Shown here: positions 31,145 through 39,232 of the stretch, one piece after another
How positions within the stretch are numbered: the stretch's first letter is position 1
Layout of the letters: every line of letters starts with the position of its first letter
NCBI GenBank assembly: GCA_005805505.1
Contig: SYMJ01000241.1
Coordinates: 1 to 40,786, forward strand
Direction: 5' to 3'
Length of the DNA: 40,786 bases
Source of the DNA: Verrucomicrobiales bacterium
Lineage (GTDB): Bacteria > Verrucomicrobiota > Verrucomicrobiia > Limisphaerales > UBA9464
The notes under the pieces: model-generated
Told to the model about the DNA's origin: nothing
Database searches by the model: none
The model's input: only the letters and a program-made list of their open reading frames with translations
Position numbers and translations under genes: made by a program

Positions 31145-32590
31145 TCAGGCCAAAACCGCTCGAATCACCTCTCCGTGGACATCGGTCAAACGGCGATTTG
31201 CCCCCTGGTGAAGGACATTCAGTCGCTCGTGGTTCAGACCCAACAAGTGCAATGCCGTGGCGTGAAAATCATAGGTGGTGGTGATGTCACGGGCCGCCTT
31301 CCAAGACCACTCATCGCTTTGGCCGTAAGACACTCCCGGGCGCACCCCCGCCCCAGCCATCCAACCGACGAAGGTCCCACCATTGTGATCGCGACCTTCA
31401 CTGCTCTGGGCAAAAGGCATCCGTCCAAATTCCGTGTTCCAGAGGACCAAGGTGTCTTCGAGCAACCCGCAAGACCTAAGGTCCTGAAGAAGTCCGGCAA
31501 TCGGAAGATCCGTCGACGCGCACATGGGCGGGAGTTCCTTAGCCATATTGGCATGGTTGTCCCAATTGCCCGTGGGCCCACCGGTACCACTCCAAACTTG
31601 AACGAAGCGAACCCCGCGCTCCACCAACCGACGGGCCATCAGGCAACGGCGACCAAACTCCTCAGATTCAGGGCGATCCATGCCATAAAGCCGGCGAGTG
31701 GCCGGACTTTCTACGCTCAAATCGAAGGCCTCCGGCGCACTCAATTGCATGCGGGCAGCCAACTCGTAGGCTTGGATTCGAGCTTCTAAACGCGGATCTG
31801 AATCATTGGACTCGAGGTGCCGGCGATTCCACTGTTGGAGCAAGGTCAACCCTTCGCGACTGGCCTCCGGCGTGACGCTCAGAGCGGAGGCGGGTGGCCT
31901 CAGATAAGCCATCGGGGACGGGTTGCCTGCATGAATGAGGGTTCCCTGATGAGCCACGGGCAGAAATCCCGCCGAGAAATTGCCCCGCTGATTGTACGGG
32001 AGCCCTTTGGTGTCTGGCAGCACCACGAAGCCCGGAAGGTTGTCGGCCTCGCTGCCCAGGGCATAGCCGACCCAGGCCCCGAAGGCGGGGAATCCGGGCA
32101 ACAAAGACCCGGTGTTCATAAGGTAACTGGCCGGCCCGTGGACATTGGTCCGAGACTGCATGGCCATCAGGAAGGCTATGTCATCCACGCATCGCGCCAG
32201 GTTCGGCATCAGGTCGCTGACCCAGCGCCCACTCTGGCCGTGCTGCCGCAGAGGGACCGGCGGTTTGAGCACCTTACCCGGTTCACTGGTTGGGGCCTCG
32301 ATCCGCACACTAGAACCAGGATCGAAGGGTTGACCGGCCCGACGGAACAACTCCGGTTTGTGATCAAAGAGGTCCATCTGGCTGGCCCCGCCATTCATGA
32401 ACAATTGGATCACCCGCTTGGCTCGGGGCCGGTGGTGCGGACGGTGCCCCACGGCTTGAGGATCTAGGCGAGAAGCGTTGTCGCTGGCCAAGAGTTGGCC
32501 CAAAGCAACACTTCCAAAACCAGCCCCCAACCGACTAACAAAGTCGCGCCGAGAAACCCCGGGGCCCAGATTCAATCCAGTGGTGTTCAT
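31145..32590 (-). CDS. DUF1501 family protein with Tat signal
   Basis: The 481-aa protein has a twin-arginine signal (SRRDFVSRLGAGFGSVALGQ, Arg14-Arg15), consistent with folded export. The body has the DUF1501 pattern: RAKRVIQLFMNGGASQMDLF, PGFVVLPDTKGLPYNQRGNF, TLVLWNTEFGRMPFAQ and GRDHNGGTFVGWMAGAGVRPG. The fold resembles alkaline phosphatase/sulfatase proteins, but the reaction is unknown. The start overlaps the stop of the DUF1549/DUF1553 gene by 4 bp. These two families form an almost obligate pair in Planctomycetota and Verrucomicrobiota. Confidence 0.92.
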   Translation of the reverse strand: MNTTGLNLGPGVSRRDFVSRLGAGFGSVALGQLLASDNASRLDPQAVGHRPHHRPRAKRVIQLFMNGGASQMDLFDHKPELFRRAGQPFDPGSSVRIEAPTSEPGKVLKPPVPLRQHGQSGRWVSDLMPNLARCVDDIAFLMAMQSRTNVHGPASYLMNTGSLLPGFPAFGAWVGYALGSEADNLPGFVVLPDTKGLPYNQRGNFSAGFLPVAHQGTLIHAGNPSPMAYLRPPASALSVTPEASREGLTLLQQWNRRHLESNDSDPRLEARIQAYELAARMQLSAPEAFDLSVESPATRRLYGMDRPESEEFGRRCLMARRLVERGVRFVQVWSGTGGPTGNWDNHANMAKELPPMCASTDLPIAGLLQDLRSCGLLEDTLVLWNTEFGRMPFAQSSEGRDHNGGTFVGWMAGAGVRPGVSYGQSDEWSWKAARDITTTYDFHATALHLLGLNHERLNVLHQGANRRLTDVHGEVIRAVLA

Positions 32591-35262
32591 GGTAGGAACA
32601 GAAACTCGTTGCTGTTGAACAGCAGCCGGCAGGCGTTGGCCAAACCATACTGTTGCGCGTAGCGAGCCAGCGACTCCCTTTCAGAGGGCGTGGGTGGGCG
32701 ACCCCAAACCCAAGCAACGGCCTCCTCCCACGGAATCTCGCCTCCGCCCCCGATTTCTTTGCCACGGGCCTCCAGAGCCCGGGCCCAGTGCTCCGCCTGA
32801 CGAATGGAAAAGTCATGGTTCCACAAGGCCAGCGCCTGCTGAAGGGTCACCGAGTTGTCCCGAGCGGGCACCAGTTGATCACCCGCCGGACAGTCCAGAG
32901 CTTCCATCCAGGGATCGGGCAGCGTCCGGAACAAAAAGCGGTGCACGCTCCGTCGCCGACCCTCAGGCGCATCCGGATCGAATCGCGTGTAGTCCACCCG
33001 GGGTGTCACATGAATACCCGGCTTCAAGTCGAATTGACGGTCACCCGGCCCGCCCATCCTCAAGTCCAGTCGCCCACTAATGAGCAGCATGCCGTCTCGC
33101 ACGCATTCGGCGTCCAACCGAGTCCGATTCATCCGGCTAAGCCACTGATTCTCCCCATCGGAGGCTGCCGCGACCTCTGTGCCCACGGCGCCCTTCTGGC
33201 TGCTCTGGCGGTAGGTCGCGCTGGTGAGCAGCAAGCGGTGCAACGCCTTGAAGGAACCTTGGGCCTCATCTCGAAACCATACGGCCAACCAATCGAGCAA
33301 CTCCGGGTGGGACGGCGCGGCGCCCATGCGACCAAAGTCGTTGGGAGTATTGACCAAACCGCGTCCGAAATGGTGGAGCCAGACCCGATTGACGATGGAG
33401 CGCCAGGTTAACGGATTGTCTCGATGGGACAGCCAACGGGCCAGCGCTGCGCGCCGATCCCCTTCCTCGGATCCCTCTGACACCGCAAACCGGGAGGGCA
33501 GGCCTGCGATGCACGACAAGGTCCCCGGACCGACCTCTTCACGAGGCTGGGTAATTTCGCCCCGGTTCAAGCGGTGGATCGTCCGGGGCCGCAAGGACGG
33601 TTTGAGTCCCCCGTCGGGTTCAAAATTACTTGCGGCGGCGTAGACCTTCGACGGCTCGGGCAACGTAGCCAATTGCTCCCGAAGACGCTCCCTTAAAACG
33701 AAGGTCGCCACCAAGCGCTGTTGATCCCGGGTCCACTCCTTGGGCGAATGCTCGAGGATCGAGTCGATCTGGGCCGGCACCACTCGACTGGCCTGACCTG
33801 ACGCGTCGGTCACCGAGACACGGAATCGGCCGATCACATGCGACTCTCCATGAGCCTGGCGCAAGATCAGGCTCAGTTGGTCTCCAGGACGGGACTGAAG
33901 CGGTTCGGCCAACTCAAAGACCGCGCGGTGCGGTTGCCCCTCCTTGGGATGAATACCCCAGGCCGTCTTTTCTTGGCCGTCGATGGCATGAGCCGCCGTC
34001 CATCCATCCTGGTCGAAACTGGACGTGGCTCGCGCCCAACGGAGCCGCCGGGGTTCCGTGGCTCCCACAGAAAAAACCCATAATTCAATTTCGCTCAGGT
34101 GAAGATTCCCATTTTGCTCATTCCGACCCGGACCTCGATGGGGCAACGAATCGTCCGGCAAAAGTTCCAACTGAATCGCACTCACCGGACGCCCGCCGGC
34201 AGACCGCGTCAGCGTGTAAACGTCTCGTTCGGGCCGAGTTCCGCTGACCCGATATGAGCCGTCCGATTGCCGTTGGAGCGTGGCCTTGCCTGCCGAAACA
34301 AACGTCTGAGCCTCCCAGGTTGCCCAGACTGCAGGTCGCACACGGCGCTGGTCCGACCACTGCCGAACCTCGTCGCGAACCTGGGGTGATTCCAGCAAGT
34401 CCGCGTCACCCCGCTCCAACTGACGTTGCTGGTGCATCCAACGCTGCCGCCGGACGTGCACCGACGGGTCCCGATCAAAGACCCGGTTCGCGCGTTCGAC
34501 GCCAGAGAACACCGCCTGCAGGGCGTAATAATCCGACTGCGGAATGGGATCAAACTTGTGGTCGTGGCATCGGGCGCAATGAACCGTGGTACTATTAAAC
34601 ACCGAGAGGACCGTACTGATCATGTCATCGCGATCCACATACCGACCTAATTGGCGATCGAGCGTGTCCTCTCGAATGTCGCGCAGGGAACTCTCGTCCC
34701 AAGGGCCCGCGGCGATCATGCCTAGTGCGACGGTGGCCTCGGGGCGATCGGGATACAGCACGTCTCCAGCGACCTGCTCCTCGACGAAGCGTCCATAAGG
34801 CCGGTCGGAATTAAATGCCTCCACCAAATAATCCCGGTACGGCCAAGCCTGTTCGCGAATGCGGTCCTGATCGTGGCCGTGTGTCTCAGCAAAGTGGACC
34901 ACGTCCATCCAGTGACGAGCCCAGCGTTCCCCGTAGCGGGGCGACGCCAGCAGCCGATCGATCTCCCGCTCGTAGGCCTGCGGCGATGTGTCCGCCAAGA
35001 ATCGCTGATAGTCGCTCGGCGACGGGGGCAGACCGATTAAGTCCCAATAAATCCGCCGTAAAAGCGTCGACCGATCGGCTTCCGGGGAGGGCTTCAGGCC
35101 CCGCGCCTTCCATTGCGCCCGAATAAAAGTATCCACTGGCTGGAAAACCTCGGCCTCGGCCTCGGTAACCCGGGGCGAACGCAGTGGCGCGTACGCCCAA
35201 TGCGGTTCGACGGCCCAAACGGCCATGCTCGTCCAAATTAGGAGGATCCACAGGTATCTCAT
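32587..35262 (-). CDS. DUF1549/DUF1553 domain protein
   Basis: From the ATG at 35262 the protein is 891 aa with a signal peptide (MRYLWILLIWTSMAVWA). DUF1549 (about 45-245) contains LLRRIYWDLIGLPPSPSDYQ, RYGERWARHWMDVVHFAET and CARCHDHKFDPI, a CxxCH site that could bind heme c. A central region (about 340-520) resembles a carbohydrate-binding beta domain. DUF1553 follows with NPLTWRSIVNRVWLHHFGRG, LVNTPNDFGRMGAAPSHPEL and the terminal LLFNSNEFLFLP. An N-terminal planctomycete cytochrome C domain, present in many relatives, is absent. The longer frame to 35442 lacks a sensible N-terminus. It is co-transcribed with DUF1501; the function is unknown. Confidence 0.9.
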   Translation of the reverse strand: MRYLWILLIWTSMAVWAVEPHWAYAPLRSPRVTEAEAEVFQPVDTFIRAQWKARGLKPSPEADRSTLLRRIYWDLIGLPPSPSDYQRFLADTSPQAYEREIDRLLASPRYGERWARHWMDVVHFAETHGHDQDRIREQAWPYRDYLVEAFNSDRPYGRFVEEQVAGDVLYPDRPEATVALGMIAAGPWDESSLRDIREDTLDRQLGRYVDRDDMISTVLSVFNSTTVHCARCHDHKFDPIPQSDYYALQAVFSGVERANRVFDRDPSVHVRRQRWMHQQRQLERGDADLLESPQVRDEVRQWSDQRRVRPAVWATWEAQTFVSAGKATLQRQSDGSYRVSGTRPERDVYTLTRSAGGRPVSAIQLELLPDDSLPHRGPGRNEQNGNLHLSEIELWVFSVGATEPRRLRWARATSSFDQDGWTAAHAIDGQEKTAWGIHPKEGQPHRAVFELAEPLQSRPGDQLSLILRQAHGESHVIGRFRVSVTDASGQASRVVPAQIDSILEHSPKEWTRDQQRLVATFVLRERLREQLATLPEPSKVYAAASNFEPDGGLKPSLRPRTIHRLNRGEITQPREEVGPGTLSCIAGLPSRFAVSEGSEEGDRRAALARWLSHRDNPLTWRSIVNRVWLHHFGRGLVNTPNDFGRMGAAPSHPELLDWLAVWFRDEAQGSFKALHRLLLTSATYRQSSQKGAVGTEVAAASDGENQWLSRMNRTRLDAECVRDGMLLISGRLDLRMGGPGDRQFDLKPGIHVTPRVDYTRFDPDAPEGRRRSVHRFLFRTLPDPWMEALDCPAGDQLVPARDNSVTLQQALALWNHDFSIRQAEHWARALEARGKEIGGGGEIPWEEAVAWVWGRPPTPSERESLARYAQQYGLANACRLLFNSNEFLFLP

Positions 35263-35495
35263 GGGATACTGACGAGCATGCCCATCCCGGATCCGATGAC
35301 CAGCGAGGATCCATTCCTGACGAGAAAACCTCGGCTGAAAACAACCCAACCTACCCCCACGGATTGCAAATTGAAGCCCCCTCAGAGGGGGAGAAGGCCC
35401 TGGGTAATGCAGTCGGGTCCCGCCCCTCACTCGGAGTTCCACCGTTGACCCCTGCGCGGGCTTACTTAGCCTCAGCAGCCGTGAGCCGATTTTCC
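35263..35495 (+). promoter_or_regulatory. Divergent intergenic region with candidate promoter
   Basis: This 233-base region lies between the divergent DUF1549 and bamD-like genes. TTGACC (35445-35450) and TAGCCT (35467-35472), spacing 16, form a weak sigma-70 candidate that would start transcription just before the bamD-like ATG. A CCCCCTC/GAGGGGG hairpin lies around 35379-35393. Confidence 0.3.
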
Positions 35496-36557
35496 ATGCG
35501 TCTGTTGCTGGTGATGACTTGTCTATGGATCGGGGTAATGAATTGCCCCGCGCCCTTGATCTATCGACCCGGTGAGGGCTGGACCTACGAAGCCGTGGGC
35601 GCCGGGGCGGCCTGGCAACGCAAACGGGCCAAAGACCAATTGGTGGTGGCTCAAGAGGCTTTTGACGCTGGCCAGTACCGACTTGCCCTCAAGGCCGCCA
35701 AACACACCACCAAGACTTGGCCGCTTTCGGATTCTTCCGGCCGCGCCCAGTACCTGATCGGCCGCTGCTACGAAGCCCGGAAGATGGATGAGCGCGCCTT
35801 CAAAGAGTACCAGAAGGCACTGATCAAATATCCCAAGTTGGACAACTACTCAGAGATCCAACAACGCCAATTCGAGATCGCCAACCGCTACCTCGGCGGA
35901 CAGTGGTTCAAACTGTGGGGCTACATCCCCTTCTTTCCGTCGATGGACCGCACCGCCAAGCTGTTCGATCAGGTTAACAAGAATGGCCCCTACAGCGAAA
36001 TCGGACCCAAGGCATTGATGAACATCGGTGCCGCCCGGGAAAAGCAGAAGGACTTCCGCCAGGCGGTGCGCGCCTACGAGCGGGCCGCCGACAAGTACTA
36101 CGATCGCCCCAAGGTGGGTGCCGACGCCATGTATGCCGCGGGCATCGCCTGGAACCGCCTGGCCCGGCGCGCTGAGTACGATCAATCCATCGCAGGCAAC
36201 GCCATCAACTTCCTTAATGACTTCAAGGCGCTCTATCCCGACGACCAGCGGTCCGAGGAGGCCACGAAGATCGTCGCCTCACTGAAGACCGAGCAGGCCC
36301 GGGGCGCTCTGAAGACCGCCGAGTTCTACGAGAAGTACAAGCGCTACCAGGGTGCGCTGGTCTATTACAACGAAGCGCTCTTGATGGACCCGAACTCCAC
36401 GTTTGCGGCCCAGGCTCGCGAACGGATCGAATTCCTCAAGCCCAAGGCCCAGAAACAAGTGCGGCGGTGGTCCGAGGTCGATGCCCGCCAATTGCAGCGT
36501 GAGCGCGTCAACGCGACCAACGCACCCGCCAGCCAGACCCAAAAACAATCCAAATGA
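35496..36557 (+). CDS. BamD-like TPR outer-membrane assembly protein
   Basis: The 353-aa protein has a hydrophobic signal (MRLLLVMTCLWIGVMNCPAP), then TPR-type repeats: KDQLVVAQEAFDAGQYRLAL, AQYLIGRCYEARKMDERAFK, GPKALMNIGAAREKQKDFRQ and a late ALVYYNEALLMDPNSTFAAQ. This matches the BamD/YfiO and Tol-Pal TPR family. Cys17 might be lipidated, but VMNC is a poor lipobox. The start at 35496 follows a plausible promoter; GTG at 35481 is the alternative. The next gene overlaps by 4 bp and encodes an LptE-like protein, which supports a role in outer-membrane assembly. Confidence 0.78.
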   Translation: MRLLLVMTCLWIGVMNCPAPLIYRPGEGWTYEAVGAGAAWQRKRAKDQLVVAQEAFDAGQYRLALKAAKHTTKTWPLSDSSGRAQYLIGRCYEARKMDERAFKEYQKALIKYPKLDNYSEIQQRQFEIANRYLGGQWFKLWGYIPFFPSMDRTAKLFDQVNKNGPYSEIGPKALMNIGAAREKQKDFRQAVRAYERAADKYYDRPKVGADAMYAAGIAWNRLARRAEYDQSIAGNAINFLNDFKALYPDDQRSEEATKIVASLKTEQARGALKTAEFYEKYKRYQGALVYYNEALLMDPNSTFAAQARERIEFLKPKAQKQVRRWSEVDARQLQRERVNATNAPASQTQKQSK

Positions 36558-37090
36558 GCACCGCAGCCAACCCCACCCGCTGGTCGACCATGGCCTCCTT
36601 GCTCGCCGTGACCTTGGGACTCGTGGTCGGCTGTGGTGGTTACTCACTAGGCCCCAGCAATGGACAATCGGCGGGTGTTCGAGCCATTCGCATCGGCCAC
36701 GTCGCCAACGGGACCGACGAGCCCCGCCTGGCCGACGCGGTCAGCCACGCCCTCCGCGCACAAGTCCATGTCGATGGCACGTTTCGCTTAGCCACCCAGG
36801 ACGACGGCGACATTGTCATCACCACCGCACTTCAAAAATTCCAGCGCAATCCTCTGACCTTCCAATCGAAGGACATCATCGCCACCCGCGACTATGACGT
36901 TGTCCTCACGGCCCACGTCAAAGCGATCGAGGTAGGCAGCGGCAAGGTGTTGCTCGATCAGGAAGTCATCGGACGGACCTCCATTCGCAGCACGGCAGAC
37001 TTGGGTTCCGCCGAGCGTCAGGCCGCCCCTCTGCTAGCCGAAAACCTCGCACGCAACATCATCAGCCGCCTCTCCGAAGGTTCCTGGTGA
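36554..37090 (+). CDS. lptE: LptE-like LPS-assembly lipoprotein
   Basis: The 178-aa protein has a lipoprotein signal ending LGLVVGC with Cys27, followed by GGYSL, the sequence that typically opens mature LptE. The body has the family's alpha/beta layout: IRIGHVANGTDEPRLADAVS, ALQKFQRNPLTF, a late strand KVLLDQEVIGRTSI and a terminal helix with APLLAENLARNIISRL. LptE plugs the LptD barrel that inserts lipopolysaccharide in the outer membrane. It overlaps both neighbours by 4 bp. No lptD is in the window. Confidence 0.85.
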   Translation: MSTAANPTRWSTMASLLAVTLGLVVGCGGYSLGPSNGQSAGVRAIRIGHVANGTDEPRLADAVSHALRAQVHVDGTFRLATQDDGDIVITTALQKFQRNPLTFQSKDIIATRDYDVVLTAHVKAIEVGSGKVLLDQEVIGRTSIRSTADLGSAERQAAPLLAENLARNIISRLSEGSW

Positions 37091-38394
37091 TTCCTGCTCC
37101 CCTAATGGCCACCGCTTCGTTCTGTCGGCGGACTCTTCTCGCCCGAATAGGCACCGCTCTCGGGGCCGCCATCCTCCTCGGCTCAGCGACACACGCCGCT
37201 GAAACTCAGGCCAACGACTGGCCCGGGTGGCGGGGTCGAAATCGTGATGGTCATGCCGCCGATCCTTTGCCTGCGCGTGTCGATTCCGCCCCCAAGCCGC
37301 TCTGGCGCAAATCCATTGGTCATGGGTATTCCGGAGTCGTCGTGTCGGGCCAGCACCTGGTCTTTCTGGACGATTCCAGCGGTCAGGAAACCGCCCATTG
37401 CCTCGATGCCGCGACCGGTCGGGAATTGTGGTCTCAGCCCTTCGCCGAGCAGTACTCCGATGAATTCGAAGCAGGCCCTCGATGCACACCACTCATCGAT
37501 GGCAATCGGATCTATGTGCAGAGCTGCTTTGGTGAGTTCGCCTGTCTTTCTCTCGACGACGGCAAGAAGCAGTGGGGCTTCCATTTTCGCGACTACGGAA
37601 TGTTCTGGGTGAAGGACCGCTCGGGTGGCCCAGGAGCCGCAAACCGACGGGGCAATTCCGGATCGGCAGCCATCTCGGGCGATCGAATCTTCATCCAGAT
37701 CGGCTCAACCAATGGGGCGAGCATCGCCGCCTTCGACAAACTGCAGGGCCGACTGCTCTGGAAATCCCAGAACGACCTCACCAGCTACGCCTCCCTGATA
37801 ACCGGAACCTTGGGCAATCGCCACCAAGTGATCGGCGTCACCTGCGAGGGATTATTGGGATTAGAGGCTACCTCCGGAGACGCCTTGTGGCGGGTCCCCT
37901 TCAAGACCGGAGCCAACCGCAACGTGCTCACCCCGGTGCTCGACGGCGACGGCATCGTGTTTGCCAGCTACACCACCGGACTGCGACGGGTCGTTATCGA
38001 GGCTGATGGATCGAAAGTCCGAGCCAGGCAGTCCTGGCTCAATGCGAACCTCAAGATCAACTTGTCCACGCCTGTTCTCGTGGGACGACACCTTTACGGT
38101 CATGGCCCCGACAAAGATTTCGTCTGCGTCGATGCCTCCACGGGAGCAATTCAGTGGCGACACACTGGCTTCAACCAATACGCCTCGACCTTGGCTTCGG
38201 GTTCCCGATTGCTGGTGCTCAACGATACGGGTGAAGTCATTCTGCTCGAGGCCAGCCCCACTCGGTATACAGAACTCGGCCGCTTTCAGGCCTGCGGCAA
38301 GACCTTCAGCCATCCGGCCTACGCCCACGGCGTCCTCTACACCCGGGATAGTCGCGAACTAGTCGCCTGGCCCCTCCAGCCCTCGGCGCGCTGA
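37087..38394 (+). CDS. BamB-like PQQ-type beta-propeller protein
   Basis: This 435-aa exported protein (signal around LLARIGTALGAAILLGSATHA) starts its mature part with DWPGWRGRNRDG and continues with blades such as CLDAATGRELWSQ, CLSLDDGKKQWGF and CVDASTGAIQWRH. Its propeller is of the BamB/PQQ-like group. The GTG start overlaps the lptE stop by 4 bp; ATG at 37105 is the alternative. BamB is an accessory of the outer-membrane BAM complex, and the BamD-like and LptE-like genes upstream make that role plausible here. No lipobox is visible, unlike BamB lipoproteins. Confidence 0.82.
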   Translation: MIPAPLMATASFCRRTLLARIGTALGAAILLGSATHAAETQANDWPGWRGRNRDGHAADPLPARVDSAPKPLWRKSIGHGYSGVVVSGQHLVFLDDSSGQETAHCLDAATGRELWSQPFAEQYSDEFEAGPRCTPLIDGNRIYVQSCFGEFACLSLDDGKKQWGFHFRDYGMFWVKDRSGGPGAANRRGNSGSAAISGDRIFIQIGSTNGASIAAFDKLQGRLLWKSQNDLTSYASLITGTLGNRHQVIGVTCEGLLGLEATSGDALWRVPFKTGANRNVLTPVLDGDGIVFASYTTGLRRVVIEADGSKVRARQSWLNANLKINLSTPVLVGRHLYGHGPDKDFVCVDASTGAIQWRHTGFNQYASTLASGSRLLVLNDTGEVILLEASPTRYTELGRFQACGKTFSHPAYAHGVLYTRDSRELVAWPLQPSAR

Positions 38395-38421
38395 GTCCAG
38401 CCCCTCAAGAGCTTCCCTCCA

Positions 38422-39216
38422 TTGAAACCGATCCTCCTCGAACTCGGCAGCTTCCGGCTTCACTCCTTTGGCCTACTGGTGGCCCTTGGTTTCCTCGCCG
38501 GATCCTGGATCGCCAGTCGTCGGGGGCGGGCCATGGGCCTGGATCCTCAGGCCATCCAAGACATTGTGTTTCCCTGGCTGCTGGTGGGCGGCCTGATCGG
38601 CGCACGCATCCTCTACGTCCTCAGCTATTGGCAACGGGATTTTGCCGGGCAACCCCTCGTTGAGGTACTGGCCATTTGGAAAGGGGGGCTCGTGTTCTAC
38701 GGAGGTCTGATCGGAGCCACGATCGCCGGAGCCATCGGAATTCGCCGCAAGGGGCTACCGCTTTGGGCCACGGCGGACTGCCTGGCAATCGGTCTGGCCC
38801 TGGGGCACTTCTTTGGACGCTTGGCCTGCCTGCTCAACGGCTGCTGCTTTGGGCGGGCGTGTGTCCTGCCCTGGGGCATTCGCTTCCCGGCCGATCACGC
38901 CACCGGTGGCGTCTGGGTGCACCCCTCTCAACTGTACGAGGCCGCCCTCAACCTCCTGCTGTGCGGAGGTCTCATCGTCTGGCAATCCCGACGCCCGCAT
39001 GGCCCTGGGCAACTCTTTGCCCTCTACCTAATGGCCTATTCGGGAATCCGGTCTTTCACCGAATATTTTCGCGGAGATTACGGCGTCCAGAGCGCTCCCA
39101 CGGCCGGCGTGTTTACCCCGGGCCAATCCACCAGCGTGTTTATTTTTGCTGCCGGACTTGCCGTGTGGTTTCTGCGACGGCCCCGCTCCGGTTCCACCGG
39201 TCCGCGCGTCGACTAA
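38422..39216 (+). CDS. lgt: Prolipoprotein diacylglyceryl transferase
   Basis: This 264-aa integral inner-membrane enzyme attaches diacylglycerol to lipobox cysteines. Conserved blocks: HSFGLLVALGFLAG (14-27), GGLVFYGGLIGA (88-99), the Lgt signature GRLACLLNGCCFGR (132-145), HPSQLYEA (167-174) and YSGIRSFTEYFRGD (206-219). The start is TTG at 38422, giving KPILLELGSF at the expected N-terminus; no ATG or GTG fits better. It is 27 bp after the propeller gene, at the end of an outer-membrane assembly operon whose LptE-like product is itself a predicted lipoprotein. Confidence 0.93.
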   Translation: MKPILLELGSFRLHSFGLLVALGFLAGSWIASRRGRAMGLDPQAIQDIVFPWLLVGGLIGARILYVLSYWQRDFAGQPLVEVLAIWKGGLVFYGGLIGATIAGAIGIRRKGLPLWATADCLAIGLALGHFFGRLACLLNGCCFGRACVLPWGIRFPADHATGGVWVHPSQLYEAALNLLLCGGLIVWQSRRPHGPGQLFALYLMAYSGIRSFTEYFRGDYGVQSAPTAGVFTPGQSTSVFIFAAGLAVWFLRRPRSGSTGPRVD

Positions 39217-39232
39217 CCAACGGACAAGCCGT

